From assembly GCA_022059125.1 (NCBI GenBank), contig JAEUWY010000004.1, positions 3,038,001 through 3,102,000 on the forward strand: DNA of 64,000 nucleotides, read 5' to 3'. Source of the DNA: Corynespora cassiicola (taxonomy: Eukaryota > Ascomycota > Dothideomycetes > Pleosporales > Corynesporascaceae). The number at the start of each line of letters is the position of its first letter. Within the stretch, counting starts at the first letter, position 1. This document shows, one piece after another, positions 1 through 10,660 of this stretch. A model generated the notes under the pieces. That model worked only from the letters and a program-made list of their open reading frames with translations, was not told the DNA's origin and made no database searches. Position numbers and translations under genes: made by a program.

Positions 1-2582
1 GGAGTGTTGGCCAAAGAAGGACGGAGTTTTGGGAGGACATGTGGGATGCGGCGGCGTTGGTGTACGAGGGAAAGTACGAACAGGTATGTTCAGTGCGTTT
101 GGCTTGTAATTCCCCCTTTTTAGCCCACGGGTCCTGTTCCGGAACTTTGGTGGCGCCACCAAGCAAAAAAACCGTCTGGTCGCATTCATTGTACCCTCTG
201 AGTGCAGTACCAACTGGCTGTTTCACGTCCTTCCATCACCGTTTTGCGTTTCGGTTCAGCTCTGGGGTTGGTCAAGGGAATGCCTCCCTAGATACAGTCT
301 GGGGAATACCTAGACTGACTTTTCTTCCCTTTGTACTGTTTTCAAAATGCAACAAGATGTCTGATTGCTTCCTATCGTCAGCTCTGAGACGATACGGTCG
401 TAGCCTAGACATCTTGGGCTTGATATACCCATACTTTGCAGCCCTTTTGATATCCCTACATTTGATAGCCATCTTGTGCTCTGAAAAGTTATTTAGGCTG
501 GTAACCCAGGAATTGATGGTAACTCTGATAGGTTGTCGATACAGCACTGCCAATGGACTCAATTCCTTCTTGGTTCGAGGGCACGCGATTGAATTTCGCT
601 GAGAATATTCTCTATTCTCCATCTGCTAGTGACCCTTCTTGGCGCACTACTTCCAACAAAGAAGATACAAAGATCGCTCTTACCGAGATACGCGAAGGGA
701 ATACAGAAGTACGCCATATGAGCTATGGTGAAGTCCGTCGCCGTGTCGCCCTTCTTGCCAACGCTTTCAGAGCTCGAGGCGTGAAGAAGGGGGACCGGGT
801 TGCAGTCGTTGCAAGTACCAGCTTTGACACATTCATTTGTTTCATGGCAATCGTCAGCGTAGGAGGCCTGTTCAGTAGCAGCAGTACAGACATGGGTACC
901 AAAGGAATATTGGAACGACTGGTGCAGATCCGGCCCGCCTACGTCTTTGTTGATGATTATGCCGTATACAACGGTAAGACCACGTCGTTGATTCCAAAGA
1001 TCAAAGAGATTGTGGCGGGCATGAAGTCCGTTTCTGAGTTCCAAAGCGTTGTTGTTCAGCCACGGTTTCCCAACAATCCTGCATCATTAGATGATACTCC
1101 GAGAAGTATTACTTTGGACGGGTTCTTGAAGGCAGCCAACGGAGACGAGACGGTAAAGTTTGAACGAGTTGCGTTTCGAGACCCATTCCTAGTTGTATAT
1201 TCGAGTGGAACCACTGGCATTCCCAAGTGCATCGTGCACTCCACAGGAGGTGTTCTCATCTCTACCATGAAAGAGGGCAAACTTCACAAAGACCTCGGGC
1301 CAAGAAATGTCGTCTTACAGTACACAACAGTAAGTGACGGAACGCATCCGAGCTACATATCTTACGGAATTGACAGTGGCTGACGACTACTGGTAGACTG
1401 GATGGATCATGTACCTGGTGAGTGTACAATCGCTCCTCTATGGTTGTCGATCGGTTCTCTACGATGGATCTCCTTTCCAACCATCGCCCAAGACTTTCCT
1501 CTCGGTCCTCGAGGAACAACGTGTGACCGACTTTGGAACGTCTCCACGTTTCTTGCAAGAGCTCCAGAAGCATGAAATCGTCCCAAGGGAGCTTTTTGAT
1601 CTCTCTGCTCTTGAATCGGTGACGACGACTGGCATGGTTCTTTCGGAATCGCTGTTCGAATGGTTCTACGATACTGCCTTCCCACCTTCAGTACACTTGA
1701 AGAATATTTCGGGTGGAACAGACTTGGCGGGCTGCTTCGGCATGGATAACCCTCTGGAGCCTGTACACGTCGGTGGCTGTCAGGGCCCCGCACTGGGAAC
1801 TAAGATGGAGGTCTACGACAGCACCATTGAATCTGGCCCCGGACACGCCGTTCCGGACGGCGAACCTGGCGAGCTTGTGGCCACTGCGTCTTTTCCCAAT
1901 CAGCCAGTATTCTTCTACAGTGATCCGACGGGCGAGAAGTATCATAACGCATATTATAAGCGATTTCCGCATGTATGGACACATGGTGACTTCATCCAAA
2001 TCCATCCGATTACCAAGCAAGTCCTGTTTTTGGGCAGAGCAGACGGCGTATTAAATCCAAGCGGAGTTAGGTTCGGATCAAGCGACATCTACTCTGTGAT
2101 CGAGACACACTTCCCAGAAGTTGCAGACAGTGTTTGCGTCGGACAGAGGCGGCCGCATGACCAAGACGAAAGTGTCCTACTGTTCTTGAAGATGAACGAG
2201 GGTTATCAATTCAACGATGATTTGGTCAGCAGAGTAAGGGGGAAAATTGGAGAAGAGAGGAGCAAAAGGCATATCCCCAAGTACATTTTCCAAACATGGG
2301 ATATTCCAGTAAGTATTCTCCTTAAACGCACCTGGCTCGCTAGTTCGGGTGTTTTGCCGAAACAGACCAAAAAACAGCAACGTTGACACCTCGCAGACTA
2401 CAGTTAATTTGAAAAAGGTGGAACTCCCCGTGAAGCAAATTGTATCAGGTAAAACCATCAAACCGAGTGGAACTTTGGCGAACCCCGAGAGCCTGAAATT
2501 CTACTACCAATTTGCCAAGGTTGAGGAAGTAGTCGAGATGATGCGGAAAACGAAGACCCAGACTCCAAAGAGTAAGCTGTAA
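1..2582 (+). CDS. Acetoacetyl-CoA synthetase, 5'-truncated by the window edge
   Basis: Activates acetoacetate to acetoacetyl-CoA with ATP in the cytosol, feeding sterol and fatty-acid synthesis. Exons read as <1-83, 532-1329, 1397-2308 and 2397-2582, giving about 658 residues. The first two bases complete a Trp codon of a W-S-V block, so only a few dozen N-terminal residues should be missing from a family of roughly 670-700. Visible family marks are the FWEDMW block, the WFEGTRLNFAEN block split from it by the first intron, the adenylate-forming P-loop YSSGTTGIPK, the QYTT/TGWIM junction restored by splicing the 67-bp intron, SGGTD, and GRADGVLNPSGVRFG. The last exon supplies KKVELPVK and the GTLANPESL tail that carries the catalytic-lysine region. 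Intron 1 is 448 bp, far longer than the others. The gene converges on the YIH1 gene with 109 bp between stop codons. Confidence 0.93.
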
Positions 2583-2691
2583 GCACATCACAGTAGATAT
2601 AGAGTAGAGATGAATAGACAACTTCCTGGACGCTTTTCTTCGCATAGCCAGGAGACAAGTTGGGCTATGCTGCAATATTTCCGGCAACTTT

Positions 2692-3558
2692 CTATTGCTT
2701 CTTGCCCTTCTTCTTGGTATCCTCCTTGGACTCTTTCGCGAATCCGCCCAACACAAGAGCTTCTCTTGCCGCTGTATTGATGATACGGAAGCGGTCAGGA
2801 CCCAGAAGCACACCCCCATACCAACGCGTCACAACAACCATGACGTTCCACACATCCATCAGCTGCATCAGGTGCAGCATCCTCCCCCCGGCGGCTGTTT
2901 CTCCATCGTCGTCGCAGTCCTGGTAGCTGGTTTCGTTGGGCCCACGGATTCTCCATGCTGTCATGTTGTGGGTCGCACGAGCGGCTTTCTTGTCCGTTGC
3001 TAGAAGATGTGTCACATACTGCTTTGCCTGTGCTGGCGAGGAGACTGGCGCGACACGGGCAATGAAGACGGATTTCTTTTCCGTCAAGGCAGGAGCTATC
3101 GTCCAGGGGGGCTCAGGGCCGAGATCCATGGCAGTACTCTCGTTTACAACCGCAAATGCTTCAGCTTCAGAGGGAGGTTCTTCATTTTGGCCATGCTCCT
3201 GCAAGTGCAGAGTCCCTTGGTCTTCTGCGTGCTCCAGGGCTTCCCGCACCTCCTCGAGCAGGTCATATATACAAGGTTCACCTGGCCTATATACTTGAGC
3301 GAGAACACCCCTGACCACTTGGACCACCTGGTTTCCCACACCCTTCTGCACCTCCTGGCCTACGCTCTGGGTCCCCAGAACTGAAGGCGGGGCATCTGGA
3401 TAATCGGCGGGAAACTCAATGCGCAGTGTTATCGAAGGGAAGGATGGAAGCTGCAGGCTACACAGACTGGCATCATCAGATATGGGGGACAGGGTGCCGT
3501 CGTCAAAGATGGAGTTTATGCTCGTGATCTCGTCGTTGATGGCGTCGTTGGTCGACAT
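2692..3558 (-). CDS. YIH1: YIH1/IMPACT-family Gcn2 regulator (RWD + UPF0029)
   Basis: Single-exon 288-residue protein. Residues about 1-115 form an RWD domain (EITSINSIF start, IEFPADYPDAPPSV core), which in this family binds Gcn1 and so limits activation of the kinase Gcn2 during amino-acid starvation. Residues about 165-275 hold the ancient UPF0029/IMPACT fold, with the diagnostic run from DCDDDGE through RWYGGVLLGPDRF. A lysine-rich tail ends the protein. The role comes from the yeast and mammalian family; the domains are seen directly. The gene is head-to-head with the RGG-protein gene, with 240 bp between start codons, so the two probably share a promoter region. Length matches the family. 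Confidence 0.93.
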   Translation of the reverse strand: MSTNDAINDEITSINSIFDDGTLSPISDDASLCSLQLPSFPSITLRIEFPADYPDAPPSVLGTQSVGQEVQKGVGNQVVQVVRGVLAQVYRPGEPCIYDLLEEVREALEHAEDQGTLHLQEHGQNEEPPSEAEAFAVVNESTAMDLGPEPPWTIAPALTEKKSVFIARVAPVSSPAQAKQYVTHLLATDKKAARATHNMTAWRIRGPNETSYQDCDDDGETAAGGRMLHLMQLMDVWNVMVVVTRWYGGVLLGPDRFRIINTAAREALVLGGFAKESKEDTKKKGKKQ

Positions 3559-3798
3559 TTTGCAGAGGCCTGACGTTGGAGGGGCCTGGTGTCAGGTCGG
3601 CTAAGGGCGCTATGGCCATATGGCACGTGCGCTAAGCGAGGACGCGATCTAGACCAAAACAAAGCCAGCGCGCGAGCCTCGGAGCCTCACGACGTCGCGA
3701 AACCCACAGCTCTGCAGGCTCCTCTACCCACACCCCAGACTCGACGTCGCCGCAACCCTCCCCGCCCGATCGACTGCCTTGCGGCTCCTACGTGCGCA
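3559..3798. promoter_or_regulatory. Short divergent intergenic region (YIH1 / RGG protein)
   Basis: These 240 bp separate two divergent start codons and must hold both core promoters and 5' leaders. The stretch is GC-rich, and its right part is pyrimidine-rich leading to the start codon at 3799. I see no clear TATA box. Shared regulation of the two genes is inference from the spacing. Confidence 0.5.
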
Positions 3799-5478
3799 AT
3801 GGCTCAGCCGGCCATCTCCGAGCGCGAGCAAGCCGCGATTATGGCGGAAGCCAAGTTGGCTTCCTTCCTGTTCTGTGGCACCGACACCCTCGCCCGCGTC
3901 TCCACCGAGGAACTTAAGTCACTCCGAGAGAGCATCAGCGCGATTGGCAAGGGTCACAAGGACGGCGAGCCCATCGACCGTAGCCTCGGTAGGCACATCA
4001 AGGTAACTATCGTAAACCAAAATTCACGAGCCCCCATGAACCAAGTTACTAATGACACCTGGTAGTGGTGCGAAGATTGGATCATGAAAAACATTGGTTC
4101 CAACAAGGACGGCCTCGATGCCATCGGCACCTTCCTCGTCAAGATTTCCAAGCTGGCCGATCTAGATCGGAACCCGCTCGAAGTTCGCCGCAATCTCACA
4201 CTCCTCGTCTATAGGGTCATGGTCAAGTTTGCCGCTCCCATTGACATGCCGCATCCCTCTGTCGTCCAATCCCTAGAGCCCTGTGTTGTACTGAAGCCAC
4301 ATGTCACTGAGCTCTTGCTACTTTGGGACAACCTCATTACGAACACAGGTGAGGAGCACAGGCAGCATCTGGATGAACTTGGCGACATGCTCTATGTCGG
4401 CGCCACACTCCTCTTCAACCAGGATGACCACACGGACATCTGCACCCGGATTCTCGAGGAGCGCGAGCATATCAAGGCGCGTACACTCGCCAAAGGTGAG
4501 GCCAAGCAACTCCAGGAATACATGTTGCCTAAGCACCATCATGGCGACTGCTACAATCACGGTGGCAAGCCACTTGCGTCACACCACCTCCCAGCTTCGT
4601 ACATGTTAACGCATCTGGTTCCGAACGTGGACCGGCCTGCTCGTCTGCAAGGTACAATCCTCAGGAAGTTTGGTGACACACAGAAGCCGTCTGATTCAAT
4701 CTGCGACGAGTTAGATGAGTACTTTCAGCTCCTTGACTGCAATCCGCCCAAGACTGCCGACAATTTCTCTGACAGCATAGCGTCTCATGGCTGCTTCAAG
4801 GACGCATTTGGCAACACCATCATCAAGGCGGGATCCGAGAAGCCTGATTCCGTTACGAACCCATATGGATGGTCCAAGTCGCTCTGTATGGAATGGGAAG
4901 AGAACAACGGCCCTGATCAGATCGTGGCATCTTGGGCAGATAGACATAGCAGCGGGCATGAGGATCTTCAACTCAAGCCTGTTCGCCCAACTTCCACTTT
5001 CGCAAACAGTAGCTCCAGCGAGCAGGTTGCTCTCCGAGATCGAAGCGGTCATGGAGGACAAGACGGTCGCCGAGATTTCAATAGGACTGGCCAGAACAAT
5101 GCACCCTGGGCACAGGGACAAAATCAAGTATCCCCTTACGGCGCTAACCCTCACCCATATCAGTCTCAGGAACAGGCTCCTATTCACATGGCTCCCGGCA
5201 ATGGCCCCCACTCGTACCATAATGGCTTCGCGAATGGATTTCCAACTCGCGGTGGCTACCCTGGTAATTTTAACAGTGGCAGTCGTGGTGGTGGCTTTTA
5301 TGGAGGCCCTCCTGCTGCTCCTGGCCGGGGCGGTGCATTCCCTAATGGCCCGTCTTATAACAGCTACAGTAATACCGGTAGAGGACACATGGATCGCGGT
5401 GGTTTCAATGGTCGCGGGGGTCGCGGAGGCCGTGGTGATCGTGGTCGAGGCCGTGGTGGTCGTGGTGCTTGGCATTGA
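3799..5478 (+). CDS. Uncharacterised protein with RGG/RG-rich C-terminus
   Basis: Exons 3799-4002 and 4066-5478 encode 538 residues. The 63-bp intron has a strong TACTAAT-type branch site near 4047. Residues 1 to about 330 look globular and helical (for example the WCEDWIMKNIG and LLLLWDNLI stretches) and match no domain I recognise. From about 340 the chain is low complexity (Gln, Asn, Gly, Pro, Tyr), ending in a dense RGG/RG box over the last 50 residues. RGG boxes bind RNA and are substrates for arginine methyltransferases, so an RNA-related role is reasonable but inferred. The start is the first ATG after the pyrimidine-rich leader and begins MAQPAISE. A long open frame on the opposite strand (4711-5688) is a shadow of the repetitive coding. 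Confidence 0.8.
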
Positions 5479-6130
5479 TGATACCCAATTCCTTTGCCTG
5501 CTACGGAGGCTGAGGATCTTATTTTTTTTCTCTCTCGGGTTAATGGCGAATGGCGACAAGGGCCTCTTCATGATACCACACCTCAGGCGATTCTCATGGC
5601 TGGTCTTCGTGACGGCACAATTGAGCGATCGCTCTTGGTGACAAACGGGGTTTTCTACTAGTGAATTATGATGGGCTACATGTCCCAAATCTTCTTAAAA
5701 TGCCATGGAAGCCTGCCTACGTGTACACTAATGTCTACTTTACTTGACTGTATATCTCACTTTCCAGCGTGCTGGCGGAACATCGGAGCTCATGATTCGC
5801 AGCTGCCAAAAAAAAAACACATCAACACCGTATTCCTGCACCTCTCTCCTTACTCGGAATATTATCTTTTCTCAGAGATCCTGTGCTCCACAGGCGCTCG
5901 TTGTGGTAAGACCGAGGCATTTGTTGTCCGCCTGTGCTGGCGCTCGAGCCCTTCCCACTCGGCGATATCGCGTCGTGATTGGCTGACGCCTGACGCGAGG
6001 TGAGTTCGCGGAGAGTCCCGCATGGGTCACGACTTCACCTCTTTTACCACCACCCACACCCAGGACATACCCCACTAACAATGGATATCCTTCTCAGTGG
6101 CTTTCTTATACCTCGCGGTCCTACCGCGTG
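5479..6130 (+). other. Intergenic region with probable 5'-UTR intron of the chromodomain gene
   Basis: Holds the 3' end of the RGG gene and the promoter and leader of the next gene. A likely leader intron runs 6000-6097: GTGAGT donor, CTAAC branch site at 6074-6078, CAG acceptor. An upstream ATG at 6081 opens a 16-codon frame whose TGA (6129-6131) overlaps the main ATG at 6131 by one base. That ATG lies inside the predicted intron, so it matters only in unspliced RNA. Confidence 0.5.
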
Positions 6131-9100
6131 ATGGCGCCCCCCAAGGCCGACAAATCAAAACGAAAACGCACCACGACCAAGGACACACCGAACAAGCGAC
6201 GTCGAACGACGAGAAACGACTTCACCAGTAGCAGCTCCCCAGCCTCGTCGACCCCCCAGCCTACATACGATAGCCAAGAGTATTTTGAGGCGATTGACAT
6301 TCTCGACGAGCGGATAAGCAATAAGAAGCTCGAATATTATATCGACTGGGCGGGAATTGATCCTGCAACTGGGGAACCATACGAACCGACTTGGGAGCCT
6401 GCTTCAAATGCAAATGCCCAACTGGTAGCAAGCTGGAACACTAAGAAGCCCACCAAAACAGATCAGTCGCATCGCAAGAAGGGAAGACTCACCAAAGCGC
6501 AAGGCAATAGCCGCGATCGCAGAGCTCGCGCGCAAAACGACGACCAGTCCTCAACCACCACTCGGCACTCCAAAGCCTACACACCTGCGTCTGAGACACT
6601 AGAGGACTTACATTCTTCTACAAGCACAACTCCCATAGGCAAGCTACCATCCAACCTATTGGCTTCACACGTAGAAGTAGTGCCGCCAACCAACTTCGTC
6701 CCGGACATCTTCGAACGCTTCTCTCAACTGCCCACTTCGCAGTCTCACGATACTTTTTACTCGGATCAAATCGATCAAACCAGTAGTTCACTGCCTCTCA
6801 GGACTACTATCCGACGTTACCCCTCCTCCAGCGTCGTCCCTGACTCAGATAGTGAAGACGGATCTGATAACTACAACCCTCCAACAGAGCCAAGTTCATC
6901 CGCAAACGAAACGACCAGCTCTAAAGGCTCGGTCGCGCATTTTACCGTGTCACACAGGGATAATTCTCGTGCAGCTTCTACTGCCCCGTCTATCCCGGAG
7001 ACCGAGATTGACCCGATCGAGGATTCGCAGGCTCATTCACAATCCTTGACAATACCAAGGGAAATACCCGGCACATTTGGCTCTATAGCGTCTTTCCCAC
7101 ACTTACAGCTTGGATCTATTGCCAACAAAGAAGTTCAGGCCACTGGCGAAGAGACACCGGCGCAAGCAGCTTACAGTCTCGAAGACGTGGTCGATCAGAC
7201 AATTATATCCAATACAACTGGTGAGGCTTCTCAACCACAGTCTGTACCCGACATAGACGGGGAAAGGCTTGAGAATTCCGAGGAAAGCATATCTAGTTAC
7301 GGGGTTCTTGGGCCATTAGTGCGTATAGCCAACGACCAGGACACCGAGCCCAGTTCCAACAAGGCCCTGTTTCCCAACACTGAGCCGCTTCATCAAGAGA
7401 ATCACCAACAGGACATTGAGAATATAATTAAGGACAGTTCAAAAGCGTGGGTGAAGCCTAAAAGCCCCGAGTATACAGCGACGGAAGCCATCAGCAGACC
7501 AACACAATCCCAACAATCGCTGCACAAGACGTACGATAGCCTTGAGCAGATTGAAACTCTCAGCGAGGAGAACCTCGCTCACGGGCCTGACTCTTCACAA
7601 GGAGAGCAGAACGCTCAAATTGTGCCAGACGATCTATACTACAGCACACCGGAACCGTCAACTCAAAGTATTTTACCGACCACAGAAAAACACTACGAAG
7701 AACATCCTGAAAGTCCCAACTCTCGTCACGATTCGTCCCAACAATCACCGGAGCCGATAATTTCTACCCACTCCGTACAAAGCTCTTCTCCAGTCCCTTG
7801 TCCACCCACACAATCTTTGGAGACATTCGACTCCAACCAACCTCCTCGGCCGGAAATTCCAGATATTTCATCTTCGGCAGCAGACGAAATGTCAGACGAA
7901 ATCAAGAAGAGCCTTGATGAGCTCTTTAGAAAGACGCAGGAAGAGAACCCCTATGTACCGAAGCCGAGACTATTGAAATCTACAGCTTCTCCCAGTACAG
8001 GGACCAGGTCTCCCTCCATTATACCGGACCGCGCCCCGGCCGCTCAAGCGCCGACATCTCTCCGGACAATAGCTCTTGCAAACTCATCCCAGGCCGTTGA
8101 GCCAGTAGCACCTTCGCCACCGCTGCGGACCCGTACGGCTCCGCCAAATGCAGAACCCAAGATACAGCAAGATATAAACTTTCCTGGTGAGGTTCCTGTC
8201 CAGGACATATCTTCAGACCGAGATTCAAGCGACGACGATGACGATACGGAGAGCTTATTGAATGACGATCTCCAGCTTCTTCCCGAAGAATATGTAGTAC
8301 CTTTACACATCGATGGGCGCCAACGGAGCATGTATCATGATGAATTCAGGAACAAAATGGATACTATCCAGCGTTTCCTTACAGACCCCCAGACTTTCAG
8401 TCAAGCTGAATTGGCTGAAGTCGAAGCTGTCACAAACAGGCTGCGCGACCTGGAGACGCACATCGACCTTCTTTACGTGGAAAGTGGGCAGGCCGATACC
8501 CAGAGTCTGGGCCCACTGACACAGGCACAATGGAGTGCGCAATGGGCCACCGAGAACTCTTCCAAATTTAGGTTTCTCGGCGCTCTTATCCACGATCTAC
8601 GGGATCACGACATACACTTGGTGCTTGCCTTGGAACACCATGACGAACAACTATTTGATCTCGTCGAAACATTTTTGAAGGGGAACCGCATCTACTACAA
8701 GTTCGCTTTGTATGACCGCCGGGCTGTATTAACCCAAACCGAAGGGTTACTCAAGGTGACGGTACTAGTCAGTAGTGAGACCCCAGTGATTGAACCTCCC
8801 GATGCTATCATATGCCTGAACGGAACTACAAATGGAGCACAAATTCGAGCGTCGGGCTGGTCTCGAAACCTAGGTAGGAGTGTTCCCATCATTCACCTAG
8901 TGATACCTAGATCGGTGGGACACATAGAGCGCTATGTGGCTGCGAGTCTCGAACCCAAGAAGCGCCTTCATACGGTGCTCGCGAGCTTGGCTCATGTTCG
9001 GGACGAAATAGGACGTCCAATCAGCTCTGGCACCCCACGACCCCATTCTGCAGCAGACCAAGTCGCAGAGTTCCTAGTTGCGAGTGGGGGCCCGCAAGCT

Positions 9101-10177
9101 CAGGAATGGCCATTGCCATCTGTCGGGAGTATCAAAGATCTGATTGAATATCAATCCCAACAAAGCCAGGATGCAATGAAGTCACCCACCCCAACCCCGG
9201 GTCCGAGCAGTGCTTCAAAGCGGCCATTGGTAAGATCGTATTCCGTCGCATCATTTGCATATTCTGACTATCATCAGGGCGAAGATAATTCAGATCCATC
9301 CAAACGCATGCGCTTCACACCGCAGCCAGGTTCGAGTGGAAATAACGAAATCATGCGAATAAGCGACTCAATGCCTGGGACAGCTGCCGAGAATTCGAAG
9401 TTGCATGCCCAGATAGCAGAGTTGCAACGCCTCCTTGAAAAAGAGCGCACAATTCGTCGAGAGCAGGCAAAGCACCACCGCGAGCAAGAGGCATCATGGG
9501 ACAAGCGTCAGAACGACTATGAAGATCTCCAGAGATCGCACCGCCTAAGGCTGGGTGAATCTGAGCAAAACAAAAAGATCATTGATCGGTTGTCAAAAAA
9601 CAAGGACATCGTGCAGGAAAGGTATAATAAAGGGGCCGCGGAGACGCGGGAACTGCAGTCGCGTTATGAACGGCTCGAAGGTGTCCATCTTGCGAGCAAT
9701 GATGAGAAGATTTTGCGCATTGTCCAGCTCGAGAAAGACCTTGCCGAAGCTAGAAAATCCGAGCAACTCGCTGCCAAACGAACTCAGACCGCTGATGAGA
9801 CGCTTGAGTATACCAAGGAGCAATATCGTCTTGCACAAGAGAGGGCAACTGAGCTCTCAGAGCAAAACGCTGTCCTCAAGGCAAAGCTGGACGTAGCAGA
9901 GGTCAAAGCCACTGGTGAGATCGCAGCTCTCAAGAGATTGAACACGGCCAAAGTGACCGAGGGTCTTATGCAGCGTGTTAAAGGGCTCGAGAGCGAAAGG
10001 TCCACACTAGTAAAGACTCTGCAGAGCAAAGAGGACGAAATCTCCAGGCTAAAGAGTGGTAGGGGTGTAGGCGTAGGAACCCGGGCACAAAGCGTGGGTC
10101 CGAAGACACCACGTCCTGGGTCCAGAGCTGCGAGTCCTATCACGGGGCATCGAGTTGCTAATCTGCGAAACGCTTAA
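6131..10177 (+). CDS. Chromodomain protein with HDA2/HDA3-like region and coiled coil
   Basis: Uninterrupted 1348-residue frame. Residues 5-30 are a basic, nuclear-localisation-like stretch. Residues about 50-105 are a chromodomain (EYFEAIDILDERI, YYIDWAGID, TWEPASN), the methyl-lysine reader fold. Residues about 110-690 are Ser/Thr/Pro-rich and look disordered. Residues about 715-1005 look like the HDA2/HDA3-type domain of class II histone deacetylase complexes (YHDEF near the start; ALEHHDEQLFDLVE; DAIICLNG). Residues about 1085-1310 are a long coiled coil, followed by a basic tail. This suggests a scaffold tethering a deacetylase to methylated histone, comparable to chromodomain partners of HDA1 in Neurospora; that role is inference. 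The first ATG in frame is at 6131, and the upstream part of the frame has no ATG before a stop. Confidence 0.8.
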   Translation: MAPPKADKSKRKRTTTKDTPNKRRRTTRNDFTSSSSPASSTPQPTYDSQEYFEAIDILDERISNKKLEYYIDWAGIDPATGEPYEPTWEPASNANAQLVASWNTKKPTKTDQSHRKKGRLTKAQGNSRDRRARAQNDDQSSTTTRHSKAYTPASETLEDLHSSTSTTPIGKLPSNLLASHVEVVPPTNFVPDIFERFSQLPTSQSHDTFYSDQIDQTSSSLPLRTTIRRYPSSSVVPDSDSEDGSDNYNPPTEPSSSANETTSSKGSVAHFTVSHRDNSRAASTAPSIPETEIDPIEDSQAHSQSLTIPREIPGTFGSIASFPHLQLGSIANKEVQATGEETPAQAAYSLEDVVDQTIISNTTGEASQPQSVPDIDGERLENSEESISSYGVLGPLVRIANDQDTEPSSNKALFPNTEPLHQENHQQDIENIIKDSSKAWVKPKSPEYTATEAISRPTQSQQSLHKTYDSLEQIETLSEENLAHGPDSSQGEQNAQIVPDDLYYSTPEPSTQSILPTTEKHYEEHPESPNSRHDSSQQSPEPIISTHSVQSSSPVPCPPTQSLETFDSNQPPRPEIPDISSSAADEMSDEIKKSLDELFRKTQEENPYVPKPRLLKSTASPSTGTRSPSIIPDRAPAAQAPTSLRTIALANSSQAVEPVAPSPPLRTRTAPPNAEPKIQQDINFPGEVPVQDISSDRDSSDDDDDTESLLNDDLQLLPEEYVVPLHIDGRQRSMYHDEFRNKMDTIQRFLTDPQTFSQAELAEVEAVTNRLRDLETHIDLLYVESGQADTQSLGPLTQAQWSAQWATENSSKFRFLGALIHDLRDHDIHLVLALEHHDEQLFDLVETFLKGNRIYYKFALYDRRAVLTQTEGLLKVTVLVSSETPVIEPPDAIICLNGTTNGAQIRASGWSRNLGRSVPIIHLVIPRSVGHIERYVAASLEPKKRLHTVLASLAHVRDEIGRPISSGTPRPHSAADQVAEFLVASGGPQAQEWPLPSVGSIKDLIEYQSQQSQDAMKSPTPTPGPSSASKRPLVRSYSVASFAYSDYHQGEDNSDPSKRMRFTPQPGSSGNNEIMRISDSMPGTAAENSKLHAQIAELQRLLEKERTIRREQAKHHREQEASWDKRQNDYEDLQRSHRLRLGESEQNKKIIDRLSKNKDIVQERYNKGAAETRELQSRYERLEGVHLASNDEKILRIVQLEKDLAEARKSEQLAAKRTQTADETLEYTKEQYRLAQERATELSEQNAVLKAKLDVAEVKATGEIAALKRLNTAKVTEGLMQRVKGLESERSTLVKTLQSKEDEISRLKSGRGVGVGTRAQSVGPKTPRPGSRAASPITGHRVANLRNA

Positions 10178-10660
10178 GAGGTGGTATGTACAGCTGAAGC
10201 AGCGAACCAAACACATTTACACGTAGGTACGGAAGGATGCGAGGGGCAGCATTGTTTCCTTTGATGTTAATTTTTCTTTTTGCATTCTATTTGTGCGTCT
10301 ATACCAACATTACGATGATACCTATTCTTGGGGTGGACGCTATGGCATGATTTATCTGAATTATGAGCATCAGTGAGCGGTAGTTCACAGTGGATACTTG
10401 GGGGTTTTTGATTAAGGCATGCTATCTAGAGACTGAGCCTACCTGGAAGGTCAATCCGAAAAATATACCTGTGCCGAATACAACATCTCTTTTTGTCTTG
10501 ATATCTAATCCTCATCATAGGGGGCCGCGCGCCAAGACCGGGCTTGGCGCGACTTTTGTAGGGCTGACATCAAAGCTCCAGAAACGTGTTAGCAAGAGCT
10601 GCGCTCCGCAGTCCTCCACACCCTTCCTCCTCCACCAATACTTCATTCACGCCCCGCAAA
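10178..10660. other. Intergenic region
   Basis: Spans the 3' end of the chromodomain gene (T-rich tract near 10257-10290) and the promoter and leader of SPC3, which becomes C-rich just before the start codon. I see no gene in it. Confidence 0.6.

Noticed and set aside
39..602. 187-codon open frame at the left edge
   Set aside because: Only its first 15 codons are coding (end of AACS exon 1); the rest is the unspliced 448-bp intron.
4711..5688. 325-codon frame on the minus strand
   Set aside because: Antisense to the RGG/low-complexity coding of the plus-strand gene; Thr/Ala/Ile-rich by-product without domain.
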